DNA of 64,000 nucleotides, from NCBI GenBank assembly GCA_011391405.1, contig JAABQQ010000227.1, forward strand, positions 1 through 64,000, read 5' to 3'. Under the pieces are notes generated by a model. It did not search any database and was not told the origin of the DNA. It saw only the letters and a program-made list of their open reading frames with translations. The stretch's first letter is position 1; each line of letters starts with the position of its first letter. The position numbers and the translations under genes are program-made. This DNA is from Gammaproteobacteria bacterium. GTDB taxonomy: Bacteria > Pseudomonadota > Gammaproteobacteria > Steroidobacterales > Steroidobacteraceae. Shown in pieces: positions 54,701-63,582 of the stretch.

Positions 54701-55228
54701 AGCGCGCATGCCGCGGCCGCCACCGCCCCAGCTGGCTTTGAGCATCACCGGATAGCCGACCTGCGCGGCCAGATCGAGCACCTTCGCATCGTCCAACGGC
54801 AACGGTGGCGTTGCCGGCATCACGGGAACGCCCGCCGAAGTCGCGAGGTCGCGCGCGGTCACCTTGTTACCGAGGCGACGCATGATTTCGGGCGTCGGTC
54901 CGATGAACAGCAGGCCTGCGTTCGCGCAGGCCTCGGCGAACGTGGGGTTTTCGGACAGGAACCCGTAGCCCGGGTGGATCGCGTCGGCGCCGCATTCAAG
55001 CGCCACGCGCACGATGTCGTCGATGCCGAGGTAGGCCTCGACCGGCCCCTTGCCCTCGCCCACCAGGTAGGCCTCGTCTGCCTTCATGCGGTGAAGCGAA
55101 AAGCGGTCCTCCTGCGAGTAGATCGAGACGGTCTTGATCCCGAGTTCGTGCGCGGCACGCATCACCCGGATGGAGATTTCGCCGCGGTTGGCGACGAGCA
55201 GGGTCTTGATCTTGCGGTGGTGGCGCAT
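51764..55228 (-). CDS. pyc: Pyruvate carboxylase, single-chain
   Basis: A 1154-residue biotin enzyme making oxaloacetate from pyruvate. Order: biotin carboxylase (ANRGEISIRVMRAAHE, then GGGGRGMRAI ATP loop and EVNPRIQVEHTVTE), carboxyltransferase (TTFRDAHQSLLATR, then HFHTHDTSGIAAASVL with metal-binding His), allosteric/tetramerisation linker, and a C-terminal biotin carrier domain with Lys1116 in EAMKMET. The single-chain form is the anaplerotic enzyme of many alpha- and some gammaproteobacteria. The start MRHHRKIKTLLVANRGE is clear. It is divergent from the asparaginase-like gene across 75 bases. Confidence 0.96.
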   Translation of the reverse strand: MRHHRKIKTLLVANRGEISIRVMRAAHELGIKTVSIYSQEDRFSLHRMKADEAYLVGEGKGPVEAYLGIDDIVRVALECGADAIHPGYGFLSENPTFAEACANAGLLFIGPTPEIMRRLGNKVTARDLATSAGVPVMPATPPLPLDDAKVLDLAAQVGYPVMLKASWGGGGRGMRAIDDASQLIELVATARREAKAAFGNDEVYLEKLVRRARHVEVQILGDSHGNLVHLYERDCTVQRRNQKVVERAPSVFLDDTQRLELCELGLRIGRAVGYLNAGTVEFLQDADTGQFYFIEVNPRIQVEHTVTEVVTGIDIVKAQIRIAEGAAIGTPASGVPAQADIRSTGHAMQCRVTTEDPENNFIPDYGRITAYRSPAGFGIRLDAGTAYSGAFITRSYDSLLVKVTAWAPSSDETIARMDRALKEFRVRGVSTNLRFLEQLITHEHFRDGSYTTRFIDQTPELFRYPRKRDRATRLLRFVADVIVNGNPEVIGRARPGRIVDARPPKLPVGTPPPGTKQRLDELGAGKFSRWMLEQPQVLFTDTTFRDAHQSLLATRFRTRDLVAIAPAYARLAPDLFSVECWGGATFDVAMRFLRECPWDRLIAFREAMPNLLLQMLLRSANAVGYTNYPDNVVRYFVQQAATNGVDLFRVFDSLNWVDNMRVAMDAVGESGKLCEAAICYTGNLSDPRQTKYDLKYYVAMAKQLEQAGAHILGIKDMAGLCQPRAAHTLVKALKDEIGIPVHFHTHDTSGIAAASVLAAIDAGCDAVDGALDAMSGLTSQPNLGSIVEALRHGPRDSGLDPDNLRVLSNYWEQVRHGYAAFESDMRSGASEVYVHGMPGGQYTNLREQARSLGIDDTRWHEVARAYAQVSEMFGDIVKVTPSSKVVGDMAIMMVTSGLTAADVADPETDVAFPESVVALFRGDIGQPFGGFPRELQKKILGSVQPSTSRPGEHLAPVDLVQARAQVQEKMPRAITDHEFASWLMYPKVFSSYMADRTHFGDVSVLPTRAFFYGLETGEEITIDLEKGKHLIIRYVATSDVHDDGTRTVFFELNGQPRSVKVQDRSQVAKRPPRRKAELDHPDEVGAPMPGTIATVNVLNGHAVARGDVLVTIEAMKMETSVRAERDGVIAEIIARPGQQVDAKDLLLVLEPAAT

Positions 55229-55303
55229 CGGACCAAATCATACGTGGCGCGGCGCTCTGGTATGGTTCGTTTCCTTCGAACGACCTGCCGCGAAGTCATA
55301 GTC

Positions 55304-56209
55304 ATGCCAGCGATTGCCGTCCACGGAGGCGCGGGAGACATCCCGCCCGCCGAACTCACGCCCGAACGGGAAGCCGCCTACCGCGCCGGATTGGAGCAGG
55401 CGCTGCGCGCCGGGCAACGAATCCTGGACGCAGGCGGCCCGAGCCTCGATGCCGTCGTCGCGGCGGTGCAGGTACTCGAGGAAAACCCGCTCTTCAATGC
55501 CGGCCGCGGTGCCGTGATCGCCGCCAACGGCATCTGCGAACTGGACGCGTCGCTGATGGATGGACGCGACCTGCGCGCAGGCGCGGTGACCGGCCTGCGT
55601 CACGTGAAAAGCCCGATCGGCCTCGCCCGCCTGGTGATGGACAAGTCGCCGCACGTGATGTTGTCGGGCCAGGGCGCCGAGGAATTCGCCCTCGAACAGG
55701 GGCTCGAACCCGTGGCGAACCGCTATTTCGTCACGGAGCGGCGGCAGCGCGAGCTGGCGGCCGCACTCGATGCCAGCGCAGGCAGTTTCCGCGAATCCCT
55801 GATGGGAACGGTCGGCGCCGTGGCGCTCGACGCCGCGGGCGACCTGGCCGCGGCGACGTCCACCGGCGGCATGACCGCCAAGCGTTGGGGCCGGGTCGGC
55901 GATTCACCCGTGATCGGCGCAGGTACCTACGCCGCCAACGACTGCTGCGCCGTTTCGGCGACGGGGCACGGCGAATACTTCATCCGCGCGACGGTCGCGC
56001 ACGAAATCGCGTCGCTGATCCGCTACGCGGGCAGGAGCGTGCGTGAAGCAGCCGACATCGTGGTCCACGAGCAGCTGCAGCGGATGGGAGGTGAAGGCGG
56101 CGTGATCGTCGTCGGACGCGACGGCACGATTGCGCTGCCATTCAACTCTCGTGGAATGCTGCGCGGCTCGATCGACGCGCAGCGTCGGATGACGACCGGG
56201 ATTCTCTGA
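55304..56209 (+). CDS. Isoaspartyl peptidase / L-asparaginase, Ntn-hydrolase type
   Basis: A 301-residue precursor of the plant-type asparaginase family. Self-cleavage should occur before Thr169 in SLMGTVGAVALD, the N-terminal nucleophile of the beta subunit. AVHGGAGDIP, NPLFNAGRGAV, STGGMTAKRWGRVGDSP and GTGHGE-like (SATGHGEYFI) motifs are present. It cleaves isoaspartyl dipeptides and asparagine. ATG 55304 is chosen; an in-frame ATG at 55262 would add 14 residues. It converges on gshA with 11 bases between. Confidence 0.93.
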   Translation: MPAIAVHGGAGDIPPAELTPEREAAYRAGLEQALRAGQRILDAGGPSLDAVVAAVQVLEENPLFNAGRGAVIAANGICELDASLMDGRDLRAGAVTGLRHVKSPIGLARLVMDKSPHVMLSGQGAEEFALEQGLEPVANRYFVTERRQRELAAALDASAGSFRESLMGTVGAVALDAAGDLAAATSTGGMTAKRWGRVGDSPVIGAGTYAANDCCAVSATGHGEYFIRATVAHEIASLIRYAGRSVREAADIVVHEQLQRMGGEGGVIVVGRDGTIALPFNSRGMLRGSIDAQRRMTTGIL

Positions 56210-56220
56210 CTACCCGCTGT

Positions 56221-57819
56221 TCACGCCGAGAAATAGCGGGCGAGATATTCGTCGAAAGAAAGCGTGTCCGACGCTTCGATACGCCCCTGCTGGTCGATCG
56301 ACTCGGCCGCCTCGGCGGTAAACTCTTCCTGCCTGGACGAGTTCGGGGAGAGCAGGTCCTTGAAGTAGGACTGGTGGACTTTCGACATGCGCAGCGCAAA
56401 ATTGAAGAACGATTCCTCGTTCGTGCGCATTTCGTGCAACGAGCGTGCCGCCGGAGTCCGCGAGACATCGTGGATTTTTTCCTCCTGCAACTCGAGCGCA
56501 GTGAGGTACGGACGTTGCGCATCGCCTTCGTCCAGCAGTTCGCAGAGGCCACGCATGGAATCGATGATTTCCGCGGCCCAGTCACTCAACCTGACCTCGC
56601 GACCAGCGCGCCGGAGCATCAAACCGGGCCGGCGGCCTTCGCGCGCGACGATGGCGTGGTTGCCGTCGAGCTCGTCCTGCTCCGAGTTCTCGATCGGGCG
56701 ACTGTCGCGCAGCACACAAAAGGCCGCGAACGCCTCGAGGAACCGCAGCTTGTTCTGGTTGACGCCCACCGGGTCGAAGATGCTGGCATCGAGCGAGCGC
56801 ATTTCGACGTACTGCACGCCAGCGCGCTGCAGCGCCCTGGTCGGACGCTCCCCGCTCTGGGTCACGCGCTTCGGACGGATGAAGCTGTAGTACTCGTTCT
56901 CGATCTGCAGGATGTTGGCGTTGAGTTGGGCGTATTCGCCATCGACCTGCACGCCGATCTTCTCGTACTCGGGATTTGGCGTGCTGATCGCGGCCGTCAG
57001 GTCACGCACGTAGTGATCGAGGCTGTTGACCGAGACGTTGAGTCCCGCCTGGCTCTTGTTGCGGTAGCCGAGGTCGCTCATGCGCAGCGAGGTCGCATAC
57101 GGAGCGTACAGGCTGGCCGGTTCCAGCGGCTCGAGACCGTCGACCTTGCGTCCCTGCAGGAATGACGGGCACAGCGCCGGGGAATTCCCGAACAGGTACA
57201 GCACGATCCAGCCGTGTCGGCGGTAATTGCGCAACAGCGAGAAGTAGGACTCGGAGCGGAACGCCTGCCCGGAGTCCCTGGGGTGCAGCACGTCCGCCAG
57301 CACCGGCCAGAAGTGATCCGGGAACGAGTAGTTGAAGTGCACGCCCGCGATGGCCTGCATCACGCGGCCGTAGCGGTGGCCGAGACCCTGGCGGTACACG
57401 GTCTTCATGCGCCCGACGTTCGAGGAGCCGAACTGCGCGATCGGGATGCTGGTCTCGCCCTTGATGGCGCACGGCATGCTCGTGGCCCAGAGCAGCTCGT
57501 CGTCAGGCAGGTTCGTGTAGACGAAGTGATGCAGATCGGCGAGGTACTGCACCAGTTCCCAGGTGTGGGCGAACGGCGGCGTCACCAGTTCGATCAGGGC
57601 CTCAGAGTAATCCGTCGTGACGTGCTCGTTGGTGAGCGCCGAGCCCAGAGCCCGCGGATGCGGCGTTTTCGAGATCTGCCCCGTCGGCGTCACGCGCAGG
57701 GATTCCCGCTCCACGCCCTTGAGCCCGCCCTGCAGCACGCCACGCGCGCGGGCGTTGATGACGCCGGCGAGGCGTTTTTCGAAGGCTCGATCGAGAGACA
57801 TCGTGGGCTCAACCGCCAT
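56221..57819 (-). CDS. gshA: Glutamate-cysteine ligase
   Basis: A 532-residue E. coli-type gamma-glutamylcysteine synthetase, first step of glutathione synthesis. Seen are GLKGVERESLRVTPTGQISK, DYSEALIELVTPP, and GVHFNYSFPDHFWPVL, which hold metal and substrate ligands, and QLNANILQIENEYYSFIRPKR. Starts at ATG 57819 (MAVEPTM) or 57801 are both possible. Presence of this class supports a gammaproteobacterial origin. gshB is not in the window. Its product serves gloA and, indirectly, redox control. Confidence 0.95.
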   Translation of the reverse strand: MAVEPTMSLDRAFEKRLAGVINARARGVLQGGLKGVERESLRVTPTGQISKTPHPRALGSALTNEHVTTDYSEALIELVTPPFAHTWELVQYLADLHHFVYTNLPDDELLWATSMPCAIKGETSIPIAQFGSSNVGRMKTVYRQGLGHRYGRVMQAIAGVHFNYSFPDHFWPVLADVLHPRDSGQAFRSESYFSLLRNYRRHGWIVLYLFGNSPALCPSFLQGRKVDGLEPLEPASLYAPYATSLRMSDLGYRNKSQAGLNVSVNSLDHYVRDLTAAISTPNPEYEKIGVQVDGEYAQLNANILQIENEYYSFIRPKRVTQSGERPTRALQRAGVQYVEMRSLDASIFDPVGVNQNKLRFLEAFAAFCVLRDSRPIENSEQDELDGNHAIVAREGRRPGLMLRRAGREVRLSDWAAEIIDSMRGLCELLDEGDAQRPYLTALELQEEKIHDVSRTPAARSLHEMRTNEESFFNFALRMSKVHQSYFKDLLSPNSSRQEEFTAEAAESIDQQGRIEASDTLSFDEYLARYFSA

Positions 57820-57961
57820 TACGAGGCCCGGTAGGTTAGCAGAACCGCCCGTGGGTCCCGGCCCCGCCCTGGGCATGATGATAGACGTCGATCGCTGGTC
57901 GGCGCGAATCGCGACCGCCCGGTCGACGACCCGGCAGCGGTCCTGGGAAATGCATCCTGAA

Positions 57962-57990
57962 TTGTCATTTTTCTTAATAAATTCAATATT
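57962..57990 (+). promoter_or_regulatory. Candidate sigma-70 promoter before the DUF2845 gene
   Basis: TTGTCA (5 of 6 with the -35 consensus) and AATATT (4 of 6 with the -10) are separated by 17 bases, in an AT-rich island that contrasts with flanking DNA. It ends about 60 bases before the GTG of the DUF2845 gene. Confidence 0.5.
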
Positions 57991-58052
57991 TTATGTGATT
58001 TCAGCTGACTCGACCGGGAGCGGCGCCCGCGGCCAGCGGCTATGCTTGCGAA

Positions 58053-58415
58053 GTGAGCTACCTGAGAGTCCTCGTCGTTGCGGCCGTGGTCGTTGGCACG
58101 CTGGGAGCTGAACCCGCGCGCGCCGAGGACTCCATGCGCTGCGGCAGCAAGCTCGTCACCGTCAGTGACGGCAAGGACAAGGTTCGCGCTTTGTGCGGCG
58201 AACCGTCGAGTGTCAGTTTCCAGGGCTTGATCCGACGCGCGCCCCGCTACGAGTACGGTTACGGTTACAACCGGTACGACTACTACGGCCCGGGTGTCAT
58301 CGAGATGCCAGTGGAAGTCTGGACGTACAACTTCGGCTCGAGCAAGTTGCTGCGCAAGCTGCGCTTCGTGGGCGACGAGCTCGACGACATCCGCACCGAC
58401 GGCTACGGCTACTGA
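58053..58415 (+). CDS. DUF2845 family exported protein
   Basis: A 120-residue secreted protein. Signal peptide (LRVLVVAAVVVGTLGAEPARA), then SMRCGSKLVTVSDGKDKVRALCGEP with two Cys that may bond, a Tyr/Gly-rich turn (RYEYGYGYNRYDYYGPG) and PVEVWTYNFGSSKLLRKLRF, the DUF2845 core. The function is unknown; the domain resembles SmpA/OmlA-like small periplasmic folds. The start is GTG 58053. It ends 18 bases from the convergent DUF885 gene. Confidence 0.85.
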   Translation: MSYLRVLVVAAVVVGTLGAEPARAEDSMRCGSKLVTVSDGKDKVRALCGEPSSVSFQGLIRRAPRYEYGYGYNRYDYYGPGVIEMPVEVWTYNFGSSKLLRKLRFVGDELDDIRTDGYGY

Positions 58416-58433
58416 TGCGACGCCACGCGCGGC

Positions 58434-60269
58434 TCAACGGCGCGCATCGATCCAGCGATTGATCCTGGTCTCGAGCACGGACAAAGGCAGTATTCCGCTG
58501 CCGATGACCTGTTCGTGGAATTCGCGCAGGTCGAAGCGTTCACCGAGCCGCAGCTCGGCGCGACGGCGCAGCTCGAGAATCTTCAGTTGCCCGATCTTGT
58601 CGGCGAGCGCCTGGCCGGGACAGGCGACGTAGCGATCGACTTCGGCAGCAATGTCCGCCTCGCCAAGCGCCGTGTTCTCGCGCAGGTAATCGACCGCACG
58701 CTGGCGGCTCCAGCCCTGCGCATGCAGGCCCGTGTCGACGACGAGGGCCGCCGCACGCCACAGTTCCACGTTCAGTGCGCCGAACTGGCTGTACGGATCC
58801 GTATACAGCCCCAGTTCGGTTCCGAGCGATTGCGCGTACAGGGCCCACCCCGCGACAAAAGCCGCGTCGTCGCCGAAGCGGCGGAACCGCGGCAGGTTCA
58901 GCGACTCCTGCGCGATCGCCGCCAGGTAGAAGCGACCGGGCACGGCCTCGCCCAGGTACAGCGCGTCCAGCGCATAGGACGGGCGCGATGCGAGTTCACT
59001 GGCATTCACATACAGGACGCCGGCCTGTCCGCCAGCGACACTCTGCGGTGAGTACGACGCCGCTGTAGCAGAGGCCGCGCGAAAACCTTCGACCGGCCGG
59101 ACTGCGAAAGTCGCTTGCGGCCGGCGCTGGAACAGCGCGGGCAAGCGCGCATCGACGCGATCGTGCAGTGCTGCATAACCCGCGAGCATCGACTGGGCAT
59201 CGCCGAACTGGAACCGCGGGTCCGCACGCAGCGCATCGAACACGGTCCGCGGCTCACCCGCGATGCCAAGCGCTCCCTGCAGGCCCACGAGACTTGCCCG
59301 CAACCGCGCCACCTCGCGCAGGCCGAGCTCATGCACGTCCGCCGGAGTCATGTCCGTCGAGGTGTAGTACCGCACGAGGTGCGCATACCAGAGGTCCCCG
59401 CTAGGCAAGTCCGACCACGACACCGTGTCGCGCGCCTTCGGCAGGTATTCCTGGGCCAGGTAATCGTGCAGGCGCCGATAGGCGGGCAGGACCTTCGTGC
59501 GCAGTTTTTCGTCGTAGGCCTGCAGCAGGCGACGGCGGTCGTCCACGCTCGGCGCGGCCGGGAAGTTCAGCAGTGGCTGCCAGAACACGGTCTGCCGCGG
59601 GTCCTCGAGCCGGCCGAACGCCTCGAGCTGCGGCAGCGTGCGCTCGACCACGTCCTGCGGCAGCACCACGCCCTTGGTGACGCCGGCGCGCAGGTTGTTG
59701 ATGGTCTGGTCCACCCAGACGACGAAGCCGTCCATGCGCGCGAGGAAGTTGTCGTAATCGCGCGTCGTCCTGAACGGATGCGCGCCCTTGCCGGAACCGA
59801 GCTGTGCGAAGACCCCCGGCCAGTTCGCGAACGAGTTGATCGCCAGCAGTTCGCTCGGATAGCGGTAGCCGCCGATACCCAGCTCACGCTGGCGCTTGAA
59901 GGCCGCATAGGTGACCAGGTCCTCGCCTGCGAGCCGCTGCGGATCGATTGCCGCCAGCTTTTCGAGCGATTCCTGTTCGATACCGAGCGAATCCGCCATC
60001 CAGCTCATGCTGACGTAGTCGCCGAAGCGATCGTCGAACCGGTGGTCGCCGAACTCGCTGGCACGAATGGGATTCAGCGCGAGGTACTGGTCGAAATACG
60101 TTTCGACGACGCGATACAGCTCGGCCGCATCCGCGTTGGACGCGCGCAGTGGCGCTGACAATTCCGAAGGTTTTTCCTCGGCTCGCGTCGTCGGCTCCGG
60201 CGCGAAATCGCACGCCGTCAATGCCAGCGTGGCGACCAGCAAGGGCAGCAGGAAATGGTCGCGCAGCAT
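58434..60269 (-). CDS. DUF885 lipoprotein with degenerate metal motif
   Basis: A 611-residue lipoprotein (signal LPLLVATLALTAC, a good lipobox). The whole length aligns by eye with the upstream paralogue: FGDHRFDD, DNFLARMDGFVVWVDQTINN, then PRFRRFGDDAAFVAGWALYA and VDTGLHAQGWSRQRAVDYL. At residues 440-447 it reads GEAVPGRF where active DUF885 proteins have HEAxPGHH, and AGWALY where they have EGWALY. All three presumed metal ligands are lost, so it is probably not a working peptidase. It starts 11 bases after the intact paralogue and is co-transcribed. Confidence 0.88.
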   Translation of the reverse strand: MLRDHFLLPLLVATLALTACDFAPEPTTRAEEKPSELSAPLRASNADAAELYRVVETYFDQYLALNPIRASEFGDHRFDDRFGDYVSMSWMADSLGIEQESLEKLAAIDPQRLAGEDLVTYAAFKRQRELGIGGYRYPSELLAINSFANWPGVFAQLGSGKGAHPFRTTRDYDNFLARMDGFVVWVDQTINNLRAGVTKGVVLPQDVVERTLPQLEAFGRLEDPRQTVFWQPLLNFPAAPSVDDRRRLLQAYDEKLRTKVLPAYRRLHDYLAQEYLPKARDTVSWSDLPSGDLWYAHLVRYYTSTDMTPADVHELGLREVARLRASLVGLQGALGIAGEPRTVFDALRADPRFQFGDAQSMLAGYAALHDRVDARLPALFQRRPQATFAVRPVEGFRAASATAASYSPQSVAGGQAGVLYVNASELASRPSYALDALYLGEAVPGRFYLAAIAQESLNLPRFRRFGDDAAFVAGWALYAQSLGTELGLYTDPYSQFGALNVELWRAAALVVDTGLHAQGWSRQRAVDYLRENTALGEADIAAEVDRYVACPGQALADKIGQLKILELRRRAELRLGERFDLREFHEQVIGSGILPLSVLETRINRWIDARR

Positions 60270-60280
60270 TCGCAGAAGCT

Positions 60281-62110
60281 TCAGCGGCGAGCCGCGATCC
60301 AGCGCTCGACTTTCGCTTCGAGCACGTCCATCGGCACGGCACCGTCGCTCAGGACTTCACGGTGAAAGTCGCGGAGGTCGAACTTCGGCCCGAGCGCCTG
60401 CTCCGCCTGGTGGCGCAAGCCCTGGATCCGCAGGTCCCCCACCTTGTAGCCGAGCGCCTGACCGGGCCAGGCGATGTAGCGCTCGACTTCGGAGACGACG
60501 TCCGACTCAGCCATCGTCGAGTTCTCAAGCATGAACTTGATCGCCTGTTCCCGCGTCCAGCCTTTGGCATGCAGCCCGGTGTCGACGACGAGGCGCATTG
60601 CACGCAACTGCTCGTCGTTCAGGCGGCCGTACCACTGGTAAGGGTCGGTGAAAAGGCCGAGTTCCTTGCCGAGCGACTCCGCGTAGAGCGCCCAGCCTTC
60701 GACGTAGGCCGTGTAATCACCGCCAAAGCGGCGGAAACGCGGCACGCCCTCGAGCTCCTGCTGGATCGACACCTGGAAGTGGTGTCCCGGCGCCGCTTCG
60801 TGCAGCGACAGCGTTTCCATGCCGAACTTCGGCTGCGCCTTCAGGTTATACGTGTTGACGTAGAACACGCCGGGACGCGAGCCGTCCGCCGAGGGCTGCT
60901 GGTAATACGCACCCGCCGCGGACTGCGCGCGGAACGCCTCGACCTCGCGCACTTCGTAGTCCGCCCGCGGCAACACCGAGAACAACTTTGGCAACGCAGC
61001 GTCGATCTGTGTCTTGAGCGCGCGGTACCCGGTGAGCAGGTCCGTGCCTACGGTAAAATAGAACTGCGGATCGGTTTCGAGGAACGTGAAAAACGCCTCG
61101 AGGTCGCCCTTGAATCCGACCTGCTGCCGGACCTCGTCCATTTGACCCAGGATGCGCTTCACCTCGCTGTTACCCAGCGCGTGAATCACGTCGGGGGTCA
61201 GTGTCGTCGTCGTGTGCTCCTGCACGTAGTAGGCGTACCACGCCTGCCCGTCGGGTAATGCCGTCCACGCCACGCTGCTGCGCGATTGCGCCAGGTAGTC
61301 GTCGCGCACGAAATCACGCAGGCGCTTGTAGGCGGGCAACAGCTTGCCGTCGAGCATCCTGGTGTACTCGGCAGTCAGTCGCTCACGGTCGGCCGCGGAG
61401 AAACTCGCCGGAAACCGCTGGATCGGCGCGTAGTACTGGCTGTCCTGCGCCTGCGGCACCACCATCGCGTCAAGCTGACCGAGCACCTTTTCCATGACCG
61501 CACGCGGTTGCACGACACCCTTGGTCGCGCCTTCCCGCATGTTGACTACCGCCTGGTCCATCCAGACGACCAGCCCGTCCAACCGCTGCAACCAGCGTTC
61601 GTAGTCCTCGACCGTCGCGAACGGCTGCGCGTTGGTGCCCGAACCCAGCGCAGGCATCACGGTGAGCAGACCGCCGGCCTGGTTGATCGGCAGCAGGTGA
61701 AACGGAAACCGTTCGCCCCGCGCTTCCCGTTCCCGCTCGTACAGGAAGATGTCGTACGAGATGCGGTCCGCTGGCGAGAGCAAATCCGGGTCGAGCGCGC
61801 GGATCGCCGCGAGGTACTTCTGGTTCAGCGCGTGCGCGGCGGCCAGGTACTGCGGGCCGATCGAATTCGGCAACTGGTCGTCGTAGCGATGGTCGCCGAT
61901 GTACGTCGCGAGCACGGGGTTGGCGCGCAGGTTGTCCTCGAAATAGCTCTCGAAGAGCGCATCGAGCTGCTGCCTGGTGTCGGTCGCCGTCGCCGGCAAC
62001 TGCGTATCCGGCGCCTTTGTGCCGGTCGGGGACGGGGGCGCCGAGACACAACCCTGCAAGGCCAGGGTCACGGCGAGCACGAGGATCGAAGCGTGGGTGC
62101 GGAAAGACAT
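60281..62110 (-). CDS. DUF885 lipoprotein, putative metallopeptidase
   Basis: A 609-residue lipoprotein (signal LVLAVTLALQGC). DUF885 proteins are predicted zinc peptidases; the motif HEAAPGHH lies at residues 437-444 and the downstream Glu is in VEGWALYAESLG. FEDNLRAN-type N-terminal helices and LQRLDGLVVWMDQAVVNMREG match the family. It lies in the outer part of the cell by lipoprotein sorting. The order thiolase, this gene, then the degenerate copy suggests one transcription unit, with a 44-base gap after the thiolase. Confidence 0.92.
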   Translation of the reverse strand: MSFRTHASILVLAVTLALQGCVSAPPSPTGTKAPDTQLPATATDTRQQLDALFESYFEDNLRANPVLATYIGDHRYDDQLPNSIGPQYLAAAHALNQKYLAAIRALDPDLLSPADRISYDIFLYEREREARGERFPFHLLPINQAGGLLTVMPALGSGTNAQPFATVEDYERWLQRLDGLVVWMDQAVVNMREGATKGVVQPRAVMEKVLGQLDAMVVPQAQDSQYYAPIQRFPASFSAADRERLTAEYTRMLDGKLLPAYKRLRDFVRDDYLAQSRSSVAWTALPDGQAWYAYYVQEHTTTTLTPDVIHALGNSEVKRILGQMDEVRQQVGFKGDLEAFFTFLETDPQFYFTVGTDLLTGYRALKTQIDAALPKLFSVLPRADYEVREVEAFRAQSAAGAYYQQPSADGSRPGVFYVNTYNLKAQPKFGMETLSLHEAAPGHHFQVSIQQELEGVPRFRRFGGDYTAYVEGWALYAESLGKELGLFTDPYQWYGRLNDEQLRAMRLVVDTGLHAKGWTREQAIKFMLENSTMAESDVVSEVERYIAWPGQALGYKVGDLRIQGLRHQAEQALGPKFDLRDFHREVLSDGAVPMDVLEAKVERWIAARR

Positions 62111-62154
62111 CAGTGCGGATCCATGCCGGCGACAGGTCGGCGATTATAGGGTCT

Positions 62155-63438
62155 TCAGCGTTCGACGATCGCGGTGACGCCCATGCCACCGGCCGTGCAG
62201 ATCGAGATGAGCCCACGGCCGCCGCCGCGCTGATCGATCAATTTGGCGAGCGTCGCGACGATGCGTGCCCCCGTCGCTGCAAACGGGTGGCCCACGGCGA
62301 GGCTGCTGCCATTCACGTTGAGCTTCGCACGATCGATCGAACCGAGCGGTCGCTCGCGGCCCAGCCGGTCGCGGCAGAACTCCACCGACTCCCACGCCGC
62401 CAGCGTGCACAGCACCTGCGCTGCGAACGCTTCGTGAATCTCGTAGAAATCGAAGTCCTGCAGCATGATGCCGGCGTCGTCCAGCATGCGCGGCACGGCA
62501 TAGGCCGGCGCCATCAGCAGCCCTTCGTCCTGCAGGAAGTCGACAGCCGCCACCTTGCCGAAGGTCAGGTAGGCCTGCACCGGCAGTCCCCTGGCACGGG
62601 CCCAGTCTTCACTCGCCAGCAGCACCGCAGCGGCGCCGTCCGTCATCGGCGTCGAATTGCCCGCAGTCAGCGTGGCGCTGCCATCGACCGGGAACGCGGG
62701 CTTCAGCCGGGCCAGCCTTGCCAGCGAGGTGTCGCGCCGCAGGTTGTCGTCGCGCTTCACGCCCTTGAATTCGAACACGAGGTCGTCGAAGAAACCGGCA
62801 TCGTAGGCGGCGGCGGCACGTTGATGGCTGGCGAGCGCGAGTTCATCCTGCGCCTCGCGCCGGATGCCCCAGCGTCGCGCCATCAGCTCGCAACTCTGTC
62901 CCATGTTGAGCCCCGTGCGCGGCTCGGCAACCGCGGGAAAGCTCGGTTTCCAATGGCCCGGCCGCAACGACGCCCACGGCGCGAGCCGCTGGCCCAGCGA
63001 CCGGCCCCGCGCGCTGCGCAACAGGATGCGGCGCAGGTTCTCGTTGATGCCGATCGGGGCGTCGCTCGCCGTGTCGACGCCTGCCGCAATCGCGCTGTCG
63101 ATCTGGCCTGCCGCGATTTTCAAGCCGAGCAGGATCGCCGTTTCGAGGCTCGTGCCACAGGCACGTTGCAGGTCGAAAGCCGGTGTGTGCGCGTCGAGCG
63201 TCGTGCCGAGGACCGATTCACGCGTCAGGTTGAAATCGCGCGGGCTCTTCAGCACCGCCCCGGCACCGACGTCGCCCAGACGCTCGCCAGCGAGACGGCA
63301 CTTGTCCGTCAGCGCTTGCAGTGCTGCGGTCAGCATCTGCTGGTTGCTGCATTCCGCATAGACGCCCATCGAGCGCACGAACGGGATCCGGGCGCCGCCG
63401 ACGATGGCGACACGGCGCGTGGTGTTTCCGACGAGCAT
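62155..63438 (-). CDS. Acetyl-CoA C-acyltransferase (thiolase), FadI-like
   Basis: A 427-residue thiolase. The acylated Cys94 is in LQRACGTSLETA, His in YEIHEAFAAQVLC, and the second Cys in SICTAGGMGVTAI. The insert and SPRDFNLTRESVLG resemble FadI/acetyl-CoA acetyltransferase types of long-chain beta-oxidation. A fadJ/fadB partner is not in the window, so thiolytic or condensing direction is open. Starts at ATG 63438 (MLVGNTTRRVAIVGGARIPF). It is divergent from gabD across 144 bases, where I see no clear operator. Confidence 0.93.
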   Translation of the reverse strand: MLVGNTTRRVAIVGGARIPFVRSMGVYAECSNQQMLTAALQALTDKCRLAGERLGDVGAGAVLKSPRDFNLTRESVLGTTLDAHTPAFDLQRACGTSLETAILLGLKIAAGQIDSAIAAGVDTASDAPIGINENLRRILLRSARGRSLGQRLAPWASLRPGHWKPSFPAVAEPRTGLNMGQSCELMARRWGIRREAQDELALASHQRAAAAYDAGFFDDLVFEFKGVKRDDNLRRDTSLARLARLKPAFPVDGSATLTAGNSTPMTDGAAAVLLASEDWARARGLPVQAYLTFGKVAAVDFLQDEGLLMAPAYAVPRMLDDAGIMLQDFDFYEIHEAFAAQVLCTLAAWESVEFCRDRLGRERPLGSIDRAKLNVNGSSLAVGHPFAATGARIVATLAKLIDQRGGGRGLISICTAGGMGVTAIVER

Positions 63439-63582
63439 GGAGCGTCCCCGACATTTCCTTGAGGACGCCAAGGGTACCCCCGCACGGGCTGATCCTCACC
63501 GCGGGTAGCGCCTCCCTGATATCCTTGAACCCCTTCCCTCAGTCAAAAAACCTGCCTTTCGAGGCGCGGGTAGAGAAGACTC

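Noticed and set aside
63439..63582. Half copy of the family A palindrome before the thiolase gene
   Set aside because: GGGGACGCTC follows an AAAT stretch, but with extra bases and no inverted partner; it may be chance.
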